Below are positions 1 through 7,001 of a stretch of 9,212 nucleotides of DNA, piece by piece (positions within the stretch are counted from its first letter, which is position 1; every line of letters starts with the position of its first letter). The translations under genes were made by a program, and so were the position numbers. The stretch spans positions 1 to 9,212 of the forward strand of contig JAHHLF010000286.1 of the NCBI GenBank assembly GCA_018679315.1, in the 5' to 3' direction. Under the pieces are notes generated by a model that saw nothing but the letters and a program-made list of their open reading frames with translations, did no database searches and was not told where the DNA came from. This stretch comes from Bacteroidia bacterium. Lineage in GTDB: Bacteria > Bacteroidota > Bacteroidia > Flavobacteriales > Flavobacteriaceae.

Positions 1-1
1 G

Positions 2-64
2 TATAGCCAGGTCAAAACTAAGGGGTATGCTGTGGCACAACAAGGACAACAGTTTGAATTATGA
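2..64 (+). CDS. C-terminal tail of an upstream gene (partial, unidentified)
   Basis: A reading frame is open from the left edge and stops at TGA 62-64, giving a 20-residue tail that ends GYAVAQQGQQFEL. The stop overlaps the ATG of the next gene in an ATGA arrangement (61-64), the usual layout of two translationally coupled genes in an operon, which is the main reason to believe this frame. A second frame is also open from the edge to a stop at 78-80, so the choice is not certain. The fragment is too short to assign to a family. Confidence 0.5.
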   Translation, partial: YSQVKTKGYAVAQQGQQFEL

Positions 65-588
65 GTCGGCACGTCTATGAAGACTTGTTAACTGGAGGGC
101 ATCCCAATTCCCTGGGAAACACTTTGACGGTGGTTGAGGCCGTGCTTAACAAACCTGCTGATCTAGGATCTCTGTTTGAATGTTTTTTCTCAGAGGATGC
201 TGTTGTTCGAATGCGGGTGGCAAATGCTATGAAACGAATTGCGCGGGCAGAAAAACAACTGTTGCTGCCTTATCTCGATCGATTTTTAGATGAGATCGCT
301 CTGATCGATCAGGCCTCTACAAGGTGGTCTTTGGCACAACTCTTCCTCCTTCTTGATGCCGATCTGTCACAAGCTCAGCTTAAAAGAGCCAAAAAGATCC
401 TGGTTGATAACCTGATGAATGAATCAGATTGGATCGTTCTTAACATGACCATGGAGACTTTGGGCAAATGGGCGCTCTATGATGATGCCTTAAAAACAAG
501 CATCCGGGGCCGAATACTTGAATTAAAAGATGACCCCAGAAGATCTGTGTCTAAAAAGGCTTTAAAAACAGCGTCTCTTTTGTACTAG
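61..588 (+). CDS. small HEAT-like repeat protein, function unknown
   Basis: A 175-residue protein, predicted soluble and almost wholly helical, with no signal peptide or membrane segment. Residues 44-60 (S-E-D-A-V-V-R-M-R-V-A-N-A-M-K-R-I) match the HEAT pattern in which a turn with Asp is followed by V-R and an Ala-rich second helix. Weaker helical pairs follow around 65-98 and 118-140, and 156-172 begins again with DDPRRSVSKKALK. Such repeats normally form protein-binding scaffolds; no catalytic motif is visible. The ATG at 61 is secure because the same frame has a stop at 55-57. It overlaps the upstream stop by 4 bp and is followed after 36 bp by the oxidoreductase gene on the same strand, so an operon is likely. 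The role is unknown. Confidence 0.85.
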   Translation: MSRHVYEDLLTGGHPNSLGNTLTVVEAVLNKPADLGSLFECFFSEDAVVRMRVANAMKRIARAEKQLLLPYLDRFLDEIALIDQASTRWSLAQLFLLLDADLSQAQLKRAKKILVDNLMNESDWIVLNMTMETLGKWALYDDALKTSIRGRILELKDDPRRSVSKKALKTASLLY

Positions 589-624
589 TTTTATATTTTT
601 AGATATATTCCTAATTCGATTATA

Positions 625-1686
625 ATGGATAAAATTCGTGTTCTGGTTGCAGGTTGTGGCCATATGGGAGCCAGTCATTCTAGAGCCTACAAGGCGCATT
701 CCGGTTTTGAAATTGTCGGCCTGGTAAGCAGAAGTCCCGAAAGCAGGGAGCGTCTTTCTGAAGAGCTTGGCGGGCTGCCTACATATGCAAATTATGAAGA
801 GGCTTTAAAGTTGGCAAAACCAGATGCTGTTTCAATCAACACCTATCCGGATAGCCACGCCGCATATGCAAAATTAGCTTTAGAGCACGACTGTCATGTG
901 TTTGTAGAAAAGCCGCTGGCTACTACAGTAGAGGGGGCTGCATCACTTGTAGAACTTGCGAATTCAAAAAATAAGAAGATCGTAATTGGATACATTTTAA
1001 GGGTGCATCCATCCTGGACAAAATTTGTGGCTCTGGCTAAAACCCTTGGTAAGCCCCTGGTAATGCGAATGAACCTCAACCAACAAAGCAGTGGTGATAA
1101 TTGGTTTACACATAAGCAAATAATGCAATCTATGTCTCCTATAGTAGATTGTGGCGTTCATTATGTAGACATGATGTGCCTGATAACGGAAGCTTCGCCT
1201 ATACGGGTACATGCCATTGGCGCCAGGTTAACTGAAGAGGTGGATCCTGAAATGTATAATTACGGTCACTTACATGTTGTTTTTGATGATGGTTCTGTCG
1301 GATGGTATGAAGCTGGTTGGGGGCCTATGATCAGTGAAACTGCATTTTTTGTAAAAGATGTGATCGGGCCGGCCGGCTGCGTCTCAATAAGTGACAAGCC
1401 ACCCGGGGACACAGATGATGTTGAGGGACATACCAAAACAGGAGGCCTCCTTCTTCACCATGCTAATCTGGATTCCGATGGCCAGTTTGCGAAAACGGAC
1501 GAATATATCAATACAGATGAAGAGCCGGATCACGACGGCCTGTGTGCATTAGAACAAGAATATTTCTACAATGCCATTGCCGGCGATCTGGATGTTAGTC
1601 AGCATATGAATGATGCCATACGCAGTTTGCAGATAGTTTTGGCTGCAGATCAGTCGATTCGAAGTGGAAGATCTATTGAAATTTAG
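625..1686 (+). CDS. Gfo/Idh/MocA family NAD(P)-dependent oxidoreductase
   Basis: A 353-residue cytoplasmic dehydrogenase of the family that includes glucose-fructose oxidoreductase and inositol dehydrogenase, which oxidise or reduce sugars, cyclitols or their derivatives with NAD(P). The N-terminal Rossmann fold has the dinucleotide motif G10-x-G12-x-x-G15 after a hydrophobic strand. The family E-K-P motif is at 95-97, where Lys96 is the expected catalytic lysine, and the C-terminal domain has D175-x-G-x-H179-x-x-D182, the substrate-side motif carrying the active-site His. Length is normal. Substrate cannot be read from the sequence. The gene lies 36 bp after the HEAT-like gene and converges with the acetyltransferase gene, sharing 4 bp at the stops. 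Family assignment is firm, substrate unknown. Confidence 0.95.
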   Translation: MDKIRVLVAGCGHMGASHSRAYKAHSGFEIVGLVSRSPESRERLSEELGGLPTYANYEEALKLAKPDAVSINTYPDSHAAYAKLALEHDCHVFVEKPLATTVEGAASLVELANSKNKKIVIGYILRVHPSWTKFVALAKTLGKPLVMRMNLNQQSSGDNWFTHKQIMQSMSPIVDCGVHYVDMMCLITEASPIRVHAIGARLTEEVDPEMYNYGHLHVVFDDGSVGWYEAGWGPMISETAFFVKDVIGPAGCVSISDKPPGDTDDVEGHTKTGGLLLHHANLDSDGQFAKTDEYINTDEEPDHDGLCALEQEYFYNAIAGDLDVSQHMNDAIRSLQIVLAADQSIRSGRSIEI

Positions 1687-2129
1687 GTTTCTGAATAGAT
1701 CATCTTAATATGAGGGATCCCGTCTTCTAAATAAGGTTCACCTATTTCTTTAAATCCCAACTCATTATAGAACTTCCTCAAGTATTTCTGGGCAGAAACC
1801 ACCATCGTATTTGTGTGGAAAGAGGTCTTGATTGCATTCATAGAGGCTTTCATGATCACATAGCCAAGTCCACTTTCTCTGTGTTCTTTTGTTACCAGCA
1901 CTCTTCCAATACAGGCTTCCTGCATATAATCGCCTTCTTTAAAAATCCGGCTATACGCAACAAGTTTGCCTTTATGCCTGCCTAGTACATGGAGCGCAAT
2001 TTGATCTTTAAAATCAACTTCCTGGTATGGGCATTCCTGCTCAACTACAAAAATTTCAGTGCGTACACTCAGTAATTCATAGAGCTCATCTTTGCTTAGT
2101 TCTTCAAAAGATTTTACTGTGATCTCCAT
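1683..2129 (-). CDS. elaA: ElaA-like GNAT family N-acetyltransferase
   Basis: A 148-residue single-domain GNAT protein. The N-terminal stretch R23-T-E-I-F-V-V-E-Q-E-C-P-Y-Q-E (to 37) is the signature of the ElaA subgroup, and the acetyl-CoA pyrophosphate loop is R84-x-x-G87-x-G89. Residues 113-126 (AQKYLRKFYNELGF) match the conserved GNAT C-terminal helix and strand. The family moves an acetyl group from acetyl-CoA to an amine; the physiological substrate of ElaA proteins is not settled. Its ATG overlaps the TAA of the upstream CDF gene by one base (TAATG), which suggests translational coupling as the last gene of a minus-strand cluster. Its TAA overlaps the TAG of the convergent oxidoreductase gene. 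The subgroup call rests on motif similarity alone. Confidence 0.92.
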   Translation of the reverse strand: MEITVKSFEELSKDELYELLSVRTEIFVVEQECPYQEVDFKDQIALHVLGRHKGKLVAYSRIFKEGDYMQEACIGRVLVTKEHRESGLGYVIMKASMNAIKTSFHTNTMVVSAQKYLRKFYNELGFKEIGEPYLEDGIPHIKMIYSET

Positions 2130-3040
2130 TAATCCTGTACTATTACTTTTTTGCTATCACATTTCCCAAATTCGGGTTGGATATTTACGTGATTGATGCC
2201 AAATTCATGAAAGACCTTTTCTTCGATCTCTTGCAGTATGGTGTCGAAAGTGGACAAGTTTATGTCTTTATAAAAATCTATGTGAGCCTCCAGGTGCACT
2301 TCCTGTTCATTTAATTGCCAAATGTGTACATGGTGTACATTCTTTACTTCTTCTAGTGAGGAAATAGAATGTACGATATCATTAACTTCAATTGTTTCCG
2401 GGGTAAACAGCATGAGCACCTTTGTTGATGCTTTCAAGAGATCAAAGCCCATATAGATCAGGTAGAGCGCTATAATAATTGTTAGTAGGGGGTCTATCCA
2501 ATATATTTCATAAAATTTCATCAGGATCCCTCCTATTAATACAGCGACTGACGCCATCATGTCGGTTAACAAGTGCAGGTAAGCCGACTTCATGTTCATA
2601 TTGTAGTTTGCACTTGATCGTATCAGTAAGACACTAAATCCATTGACCAAAATAGCAAGAAATGAAAGCCAGATAACAATTCCCGTGCTAATAACCTGGG
2701 GGTTTTCGAAACGCTCAATAGCTTCAATGATCAATAAAACAGCAACCACTAATAGTGTTGAAGAATTGACGAAGGCAGCAATAATTTCCGCTCGCTTATA
2801 ACCAAAAGTTCGGCTTTTGGAAGCCTGTTTCTTAGATAATCGGGAGGCCACATAACTAATGACCAGCGATAATACATCGCTGAAATTATGAAGTGCGTCG
2901 GATAGCAAAGCCAAACTACCTGAAATAAACCCTCCAATAACCTGGGCAATTGTTATTATGGAATTGAGAACAATAGACCAAAGAAGGGGTTTTCCGGTCT
3001 CAGCGTGGTGATGGGAATGTGAATGATCATGCTTGTGCAC
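2129..3040 (-). CDS. cation diffusion facilitator (CzcD/ZitB-type zinc efflux transporter)
   Basis: A 303-residue inner-membrane antiporter that exports Zn2+ or related divalent metals in exchange for protons. The N-terminus is His-rich (His2, 4, 6, 8, 10, 11, 12), a likely metal-capturing tail. Six membrane segments fit approximately residues 19-40, 43-66, 84-106, 119-140, 155-175 and 181-203. The transport-site pairs H51-x-x-x-D55 in TM2 and H156-x-x-x-D160 in TM5 have the two-His/two-Asp pattern of zinc-type CDF proteins. The C-terminal cytoplasmic domain carries further His (236, 237, 239, 249, 253, 284), expected for the metal-sensing dimer domain. The gene starts 39-40 bp after the rpiB stop and is coupled to the acetyltransferase gene. 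Zinc as substrate is inferred from motifs; Co or Cd is possible. Confidence 0.96.
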   Translation of the reverse strand: MHKHDHSHSHHHAETGKPLLWSIVLNSIITIAQVIGGFISGSLALLSDALHNFSDVLSLVISYVASRLSKKQASKSRTFGYKRAEIIAAFVNSSTLLVVAVLLIIEAIERFENPQVISTGIVIWLSFLAILVNGFSVLLIRSSANYNMNMKSAYLHLLTDMMASVAVLIGGILMKFYEIYWIDPLLTIIIALYLIYMGFDLLKASTKVLMLFTPETIEVNDIVHSISSLEEVKNVHHVHIWQLNEQEVHLEAHIDFYKDINLSTFDTILQEIEEKVFHEFGINHVNIQPEFGKCDSKKVIVQD

Positions 3041-3079
3041 GCCACTTCTTTTTAATTAATAGTACAAAACCAGGTGTGA

Positions 3080-3517
3080 TCAACCTGCAGTGCATGGAAT
3101 CTTTTCTACTCTGCGTTCATGTCTGCCTCCCTCAAATTTAGTATCTAAAAAAACGGATACCATATCTAGTGCCTGGGGAAGAGAAATAAAACGTGCAGGC
3201 AAACTCAAAATGTTCGCATTGTTGTGTTCACGGGCAAGCTGAACCAATTCTTTATTCCAGCAAAGAGCTGCTCTGATATGTTGGTGCTTGTTTGCGGTCA
3301 TTGCCGCGCCATTTCCGCTTCCACAAATAATGACTCCAAACTCCGCTTCACCTTTTGCAACATCCTTTGCAACAGGATGAATGAAGTCCGGATAGTCTAC
3401 ACTATCCATATTATCTGTGCCATGATTAATTACATCTATCCCTTTGGACTTCAATAATCCTATTATTGCCAGTTTATAATCAGTTCCTGCATGGTCATTC
3501 CCAATAGCTATATTCAT
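3080..3517 (-). CDS. rpiB: ribose-5-phosphate isomerase B
   Basis: Interconverts ribose 5-phosphate and ribulose 5-phosphate in the non-oxidative pentose phosphate pathway; cytoplasmic. Numbered from the upstream ATG (3538), the hallmarks are IGNDHAG with Asp15-His16, the general-base Cys72 in the CGSGNG loop (72-77), H105-N-N-A-N and the phosphate-binding Arg-rich end GGRHERR (137-143). The frame extends to an ATG at 3538 (152 residues), but the family normally begins directly as M-x-I-A-I-G-x-D-H-A-G, which matches the ATG at 3517 (145 residues). The latter also has an A-rich leader typical of flavobacterial starts, whereas the sequence before 3538 is T-rich. I therefore prefer 3517. It is first of three minus-strand genes and diverges from rnr. 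Function is firm, start moderately so. Confidence 0.96.
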   Translation of the reverse strand: MNIAIGNDHAGTDYKLAIIGLLKSKGIDVINHGTDNMDSVDYPDFIHPVAKDVAKGEAEFGVIICGSGNGAAMTANKHQHIRAALCWNKELVQLAREHNNANILSLPARFISLPQALDMVSVFLDTKFEGGRHERRVEKIPCTAG

Positions 3518-3708
3518 CGTGCTTACATTTATTTTCATAAAGGTACAAAGAGCCTTGTAAAAGAGTAAGATCTACTATACGAACACTTGAATTAACTTAT
3601 TTTTTAAAAACCAGATAATCAAATACTTAAGAAAACTATAAACTGTTCAAAACTTTTTAATTATCTCCAACAAGTAAATTTTGATTTACGAGGAAAGCTT
3701 CGCATTAT

Positions 3709-3804
3709 AAAAAAACTCAGTAAGCCCGACATATTTTTATAAGTACTTACCCATACAGAGTTACCGCATTTATCAGTAGTCTTTAACAATAGATAAGCTC
3801 TTAC
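3709..3804 (-). ncRNA. possible short non-coding RNA (about 95 nt), speculative
   Basis: Between the candidate promoter at 3841-3809 and a run of seven T on the minus strand (3715-3709) is a stretch that could be a stand-alone transcript. Just before the T run, AACTC (3762-3758) can pair with GAGTT (3718-3714) and GTAAG (3750-3746) with CTTAC (3724-3720), a two-step stem resembling a weak terminator. Alternatively AGTAAG at the presumed 5' end (3805-3800) pairs with CTTACT (3724-3719), which would close the whole RNA as in 6S-like RNAs. The stems are only 5-6 bp, and no family was recognised. Low confidence. Confidence 0.15.
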
Positions 3805-3808
3805 TTAT

Positions 3809-3841
3809 TAAAAGTAGTATGTGAATTATACTATTAACAAA
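3809..3841 (-). promoter_or_regulatory. candidate Bacteroidota sigma-A promoter, minus strand
   Basis: On the minus strand TTTG (3841-3838) is followed after 21 bp by TACTTTTA (3816-3809). This matches the Bacteroidota pattern TTTG, about 20 bp, TAnnTTTG except for the last base of the -7 box. Transcription would begin near 3802-3804 and run towards rpiB. In AT-rich DNA a near match can occur by chance, so this is only suggestive. Confidence 0.25.
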
Positions 3842-4089
3842 TGTGTATAATAAGACTAACTTTCTGAATCGAAGGTCTCCTGTTATGTAACTTAATGTGG
3901 AAAAAGTAACTAAACTGTTAATTGCAAGAATATCATAGATTTTTTATACCCGATATTAACACACCATCATAAGCAATAATTATATTTAATTAAAAGATAT
4001 ATTTAATAATAATGCTGTTAATAGTTTACAATTATAATCCGTGTTATGGTTCTTATATTAATCGTAATTTGCCGGATATTTAATTCCTA

Positions 4090-6270
4090 ATGCCGAAAAA
4101 GAAAAAACGGGCTAAAAATCACCGGAAAAACGAGATCACCAAAGGCATTTTTACCATTCTCGAACAATCCCCTGACAAGACCTTCAACTACAGACAGATT
4201 GCCTCAAAATTATCTATACGAGATACGGAAGGCCGTAATATGCTTATTGATCGACTTGAGCAGCTAGCTGCTAAGAACAGGATTAAACAACTAAACAGGT
4301 CCAAATACCAAGCTATTGCAAGAACTTCACATTATAAAGGAAGGGTTGATGTGGCTATGCGTGGCAATGCCTATGTAGTTGTCGATGAATTAGATAAAGA
4401 TGTGTTAATTCCATTTTCTAAACTCAACAAGGCATTTCACAGAGATATTGTGGAGATATATGTATATCCGAGGGCGCGATCCAAGCGCATGGAAGGGGAG
4501 ATAGTTAGTATCATAGAAAGAGCGAGAAAGTCGTATGTAGGACTGATCGAGGTGCACAAGAATTTCGCTTTTGTTCGTCCTTCAGACACTCGGATGTATA
4601 CCGATATTTTCATTCCTCTTGAGCACTTAGGTGGAGCTCAAAGCGGAGATAAAGTTGTTGTTTCAATAAAACGGTGGCCAGATGACGCGGATTCACCCAT
4701 TGGTGAGGTTATTGATGTGTTAGGGAAACCTGGTGAACACCACACCGAGATACATGCTATTTTAGCAGATTACGGATTACCCTATAAGTTTCCTGATGAG
4801 GTAGAAGCATATGCGAACAAACTGGACACAGAAGTTAAGGAGGAAGAGATTAAGAAGAGAAGGGACCTTAGGCAGGTTCTGACGTTCACCATTGACCCTA
4901 AGGACGCTAAAGATTTTGACGACGCACTTTCTTTCCGCGAATTGGAAAATGGTCTTTATGAAATTGGGATCCACATAGCGGATGTGTCACACTATGTCAG
5001 ACCAGGAACGATATTGGAAGAAGAAGCTTATGAAAGAGCGACTTCCGTATACCTGGTTGACAGGGTTGTTCCTATGTTACCAGAAGTTTTATCTAATGGG
5101 GCATGCAGCCTGCGACCCAACGAAGATAAATATACGTTCTCGGCTATCTTTCAGATAGACGAACAGGCACGGGTGCACCACCAATGGTTTGGGCGTACAG
5201 TTATACATTCTAATGAACGTTTCGCTTATGAAGAGGCACAGTATGTAATAGAGACGAAAAAGGACTCTATCCCAAAAGATATTTCCATAAGAGAAGAAGC
5301 ATACACCATTGATACGGATGTAAAACAAGCTATTTTGATGCTAAATGAATTGTCGCTTAAAATGCGGCAAGATCGCATGGCTAGTGGGGCCATTACTTTT
5401 GATAAGATCGAAGTAAAATTCAATTTAGACGAAGACAATAATCCGGTTTCTGTTTATTTTAAAGAAGGGAAAGAAGCTAATAATTTGATAGAAGAATTCA
5501 TGTTGCTGGCTAATAGATCTGTTGCGGCATATATTGGAAAACAACAACCTAAAAAGGAGTTTATTTATCGGGTACATGATGATCCGGATGAAGACAAATT
5601 AATGGCGCTTCAAGGTATAATTGGCAGATTTGGATACAAGATCAACTTTAAGAATAAAAAGACGATTTCCAGTTCCCTGAATCAACTTCTTGAAGATGTG
5701 AAAGGAAAACGTGAACAAAACTTGGTAGACACCCTGGCTATTCGCAGTATGAGCAAGGCTATTTATACGACTGAAAATATTGGTCATTACGGATTAGCCT
5801 TTGATTATTACACCCATTTCACCTCTCCCATCAGGAGGTATCCGGATGTAATGGCACATAGGCTTCTTCAGCATTATCTGGAAGGTGGTAAAAGTGTTAA
5901 TGCGAAGGAGTATGAGGAAAAATGTAAGCATTCTTCAGATATGGAGTATTTAGCATCCAGCGCCGAACGCGATTCTACAAAGTACATGCAAATTAAATTT
6001 ATGCAGGATCGGATCAATGAGGTTTTTAAGGGCGTCATCTCTGGTGTGACTGAGTGGGGAATGTATGTAGAGATCATTGAAAATAAATGTGAAGGTATGA
6101 TCAGGATTAGGAATTTAAAGGATGATTATTATACCTTTGATGAAAGACAATATGCTTTAGTGGGGGAACGCACGCGACGAACTTACCAATTGGGAGATGA
6201 TGTTAAAGTGCGAGTTAAGGATACAGATCTGGTAAAAAGACACCTGGATTTTGAATTGGTGAATAGTTGA
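4090..6270 (+). CDS. rnr: ribonuclease R (RNB-family 3'-5' exoribonuclease)
   Basis: A 726-residue processive, hydrolytic 3'-5' exoribonuclease that degrades structured RNA, including mRNA decay intermediates and defective rRNA. The domains are in the usual order: a very basic N-terminus (MPKKKKRAKNHRKN), a winged-helix segment about 15-75, cold-shock domains about 82-140 and 148-210, the RNB catalytic domain about 258-595, and an S1 domain about 645-724. The metal-binding Asp cluster lies in TIDPKDAKDFDDAL: Asp269, 275, 277 and 278, matching the four catalytic Asp of RNase II/R. The RNB signature HFTSPIRRYPD (576-586) carries the catalytic-site Arg. Length is normal for flavobacteria, with no missing motif. 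It leads a plus-strand run with the head-GIN and LysE genes after the long AT-rich spacer. Confidence 0.98.
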   Translation: MPKKKKRAKNHRKNEITKGIFTILEQSPDKTFNYRQIASKLSIRDTEGRNMLIDRLEQLAAKNRIKQLNRSKYQAIARTSHYKGRVDVAMRGNAYVVVDELDKDVLIPFSKLNKAFHRDIVEIYVYPRARSKRMEGEIVSIIERARKSYVGLIEVHKNFAFVRPSDTRMYTDIFIPLEHLGGAQSGDKVVVSIKRWPDDADSPIGEVIDVLGKPGEHHTEIHAILADYGLPYKFPDEVEAYANKLDTEVKEEEIKKRRDLRQVLTFTIDPKDAKDFDDALSFRELENGLYEIGIHIADVSHYVRPGTILEEEAYERATSVYLVDRVVPMLPEVLSNGACSLRPNEDKYTFSAIFQIDEQARVHHQWFGRTVIHSNERFAYEEAQYVIETKKDSIPKDISIREEAYTIDTDVKQAILMLNELSLKMRQDRMASGAITFDKIEVKFNLDEDNNPVSVYFKEGKEANNLIEEFMLLANRSVAAYIGKQQPKKEFIYRVHDDPDEDKLMALQGIIGRFGYKINFKNKKTISSSLNQLLEDVKGKREQNLVDTLAIRSMSKAIYTTENIGHYGLAFDYYTHFTSPIRRYPDVMAHRLLQHYLEGGKSVNAKEYEEKCKHSSDMEYLASSAERDSTKYMQIKFMQDRINEVFKGVISGVTEWGMYVEIIENKCEGMIRIRNLKDDYYTFDERQYALVGERTRRTYQLGDDVKVRVKDTDLVKRHLDFELVNS

Positions 6271-6313
6271 TTTACAGGGATTTATCCTGAATTAAAACAA
6301 CAAGCATTAAACA

Positions 6314-6997
6314 ATGAAGCAGCTATTCTTTTTTATAATGCTCATGGCAAGCCTACCCCATATTGCCGCGCAGGACTCATCTATCACCATAGAATTATCG
6401 GATTTTAAAGAAATTAAGGCTTTTGATGGCCTTTCTGTAAACCTTATTCCCTCGACTGAAAACAAGGCCGTTATCACAGGTGCCAATCTTCGTAAAGTGG
6501 CTATTGTAAACAATGACGGCGTACTTAAACTACGTATGGAGATCGATAAACTATTTAGCGGGTACAGGACTTTTATCGACCTGCATTATTCAAGTACTAT
6601 TAACGTGATTGATGTAAATGAGGATGCACGAATAACATCGGATGAGATCATTAAGCAGGATGTTCTGGAGTTGAGAGCACAAGAGGGGGGTGAAATATTG
6701 ATATCGGCTGAAGTAGAACAAAGGTTGATCAAATCTGTTACGGGGGGCGTCATTACAGCTCAGGGGGTTGCAGACAACCAGGACGTGATAATTAACACCG
6801 GGGGTGTTTATGAGGGAAAAGAAATGCGCACAAAATTTACAACGGTTAATGTAAATGCAGGATCGAGTGCTGAGATCCATGCAAGCACATATGTGCAGGC
6901 CACTGTTAAAGCAGGAGGTGAAGTATTAGTATATGGAGATCCGGACCGCATGGAAGAAAAAACCGTTTTTGGCGGAAAGATCAAACGAATGAAGTAA
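6314..6997 (+). CDS. exported head-GIN domain (DUF2807) protein
   Basis: A 227-residue protein with a clear Sec signal peptide: MKQ, a hydrophobic core, then PHIAAQ with likely signal peptidase I cleavage near residues 19-20, so it is periplasmic or surface-associated. The mature part begins with the family hallmark FKEIKAFDGLSVNLIPS (31-47), and the rest alternates short strands with Gly/Asn turns (EGGEILISAE, TGGVITAQG, NTGGVYEGK, AGSSAEIHAS, AGGEVLVYGD), as expected for the right-handed beta-helix of DUF2807. The family is abundant in Bacteroidota and sometimes labelled putative auto-transporter adhesin, but its role is not established. It starts 43 bp after rnr and ends 4 bp before the LysE gene, so co-transcription is likely. 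The A-rich leader before ATG supports the start. Confidence 0.93.
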   Translation: MKQLFFFIMLMASLPHIAAQDSSITIELSDFKEIKAFDGLSVNLIPSTENKAVITGANLRKVAIVNNDGVLKLRMEIDKLFSGYRTFIDLHYSSTINVIDVNEDARITSDEIIKQDVLELRAQEGGEILISAEVEQRLIKSVTGGVITAQGVADNQDVIINTGGVYEGKEMRTKFTTVNVNAGSSAEIHASTYVQATVKAGGEVLVYGDPDRMEEKTVFGGKIKRMK

Positions 6998-7001
6998 TCC
7001 T

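Larger units (their letters stand above)
3518..4089. other. long AT-rich divergent spacer between rpiB and rnr
   Basis: About 570 bp without a coding region. It is visibly more AT-rich than the genes on either side, and both strands carry dense stops, leaving only reading frames of a few codons (for example ATG at 3841 stops after 8 codons). No tRNA, rRNA or sequence repeats were seen. It must hold the promoters of rpiB and rnr, but no clean Bacteroidota promoter (TTTG, about 20 bp, TAnnTTTG) lies directly before rnr; the nearest, TAATTTG at 4065-4071, is one base short. A 10-bp perfect palindrome TAAGTACTTA lies at 3740-3749. A candidate minus-strand RNA occupies the middle and is listed separately. 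Confidence 0.8.

Noticed and set aside
3224..3457. A 77-codon plus-strand frame
   Set aside because: Antisense to rpiB, which has all catalytic motifs; the Cys-rich translation fits no known protein.
3690..3697. GAGGAAAG, which resembles the conserved 5' core of RNase P RNA
   Set aside because: The bases after it do not continue the conserved core, the matching 3' core is not found at the expected distance, and the region is too AT-rich and unstructured for rnpB.
4065..4071. TAATTTG before rnr as a -7 promoter box
   Set aside because: One base short of TAnnTTTG, and no TTTG at the right distance upstream.
6275..6289. Small hairpin CAGGG-ATTTA-TCCTG between rnr and the head-GIN gene
   Set aside because: Only a 5-bp stem with one G.U pair and no T run on either strand; not a credible terminator.
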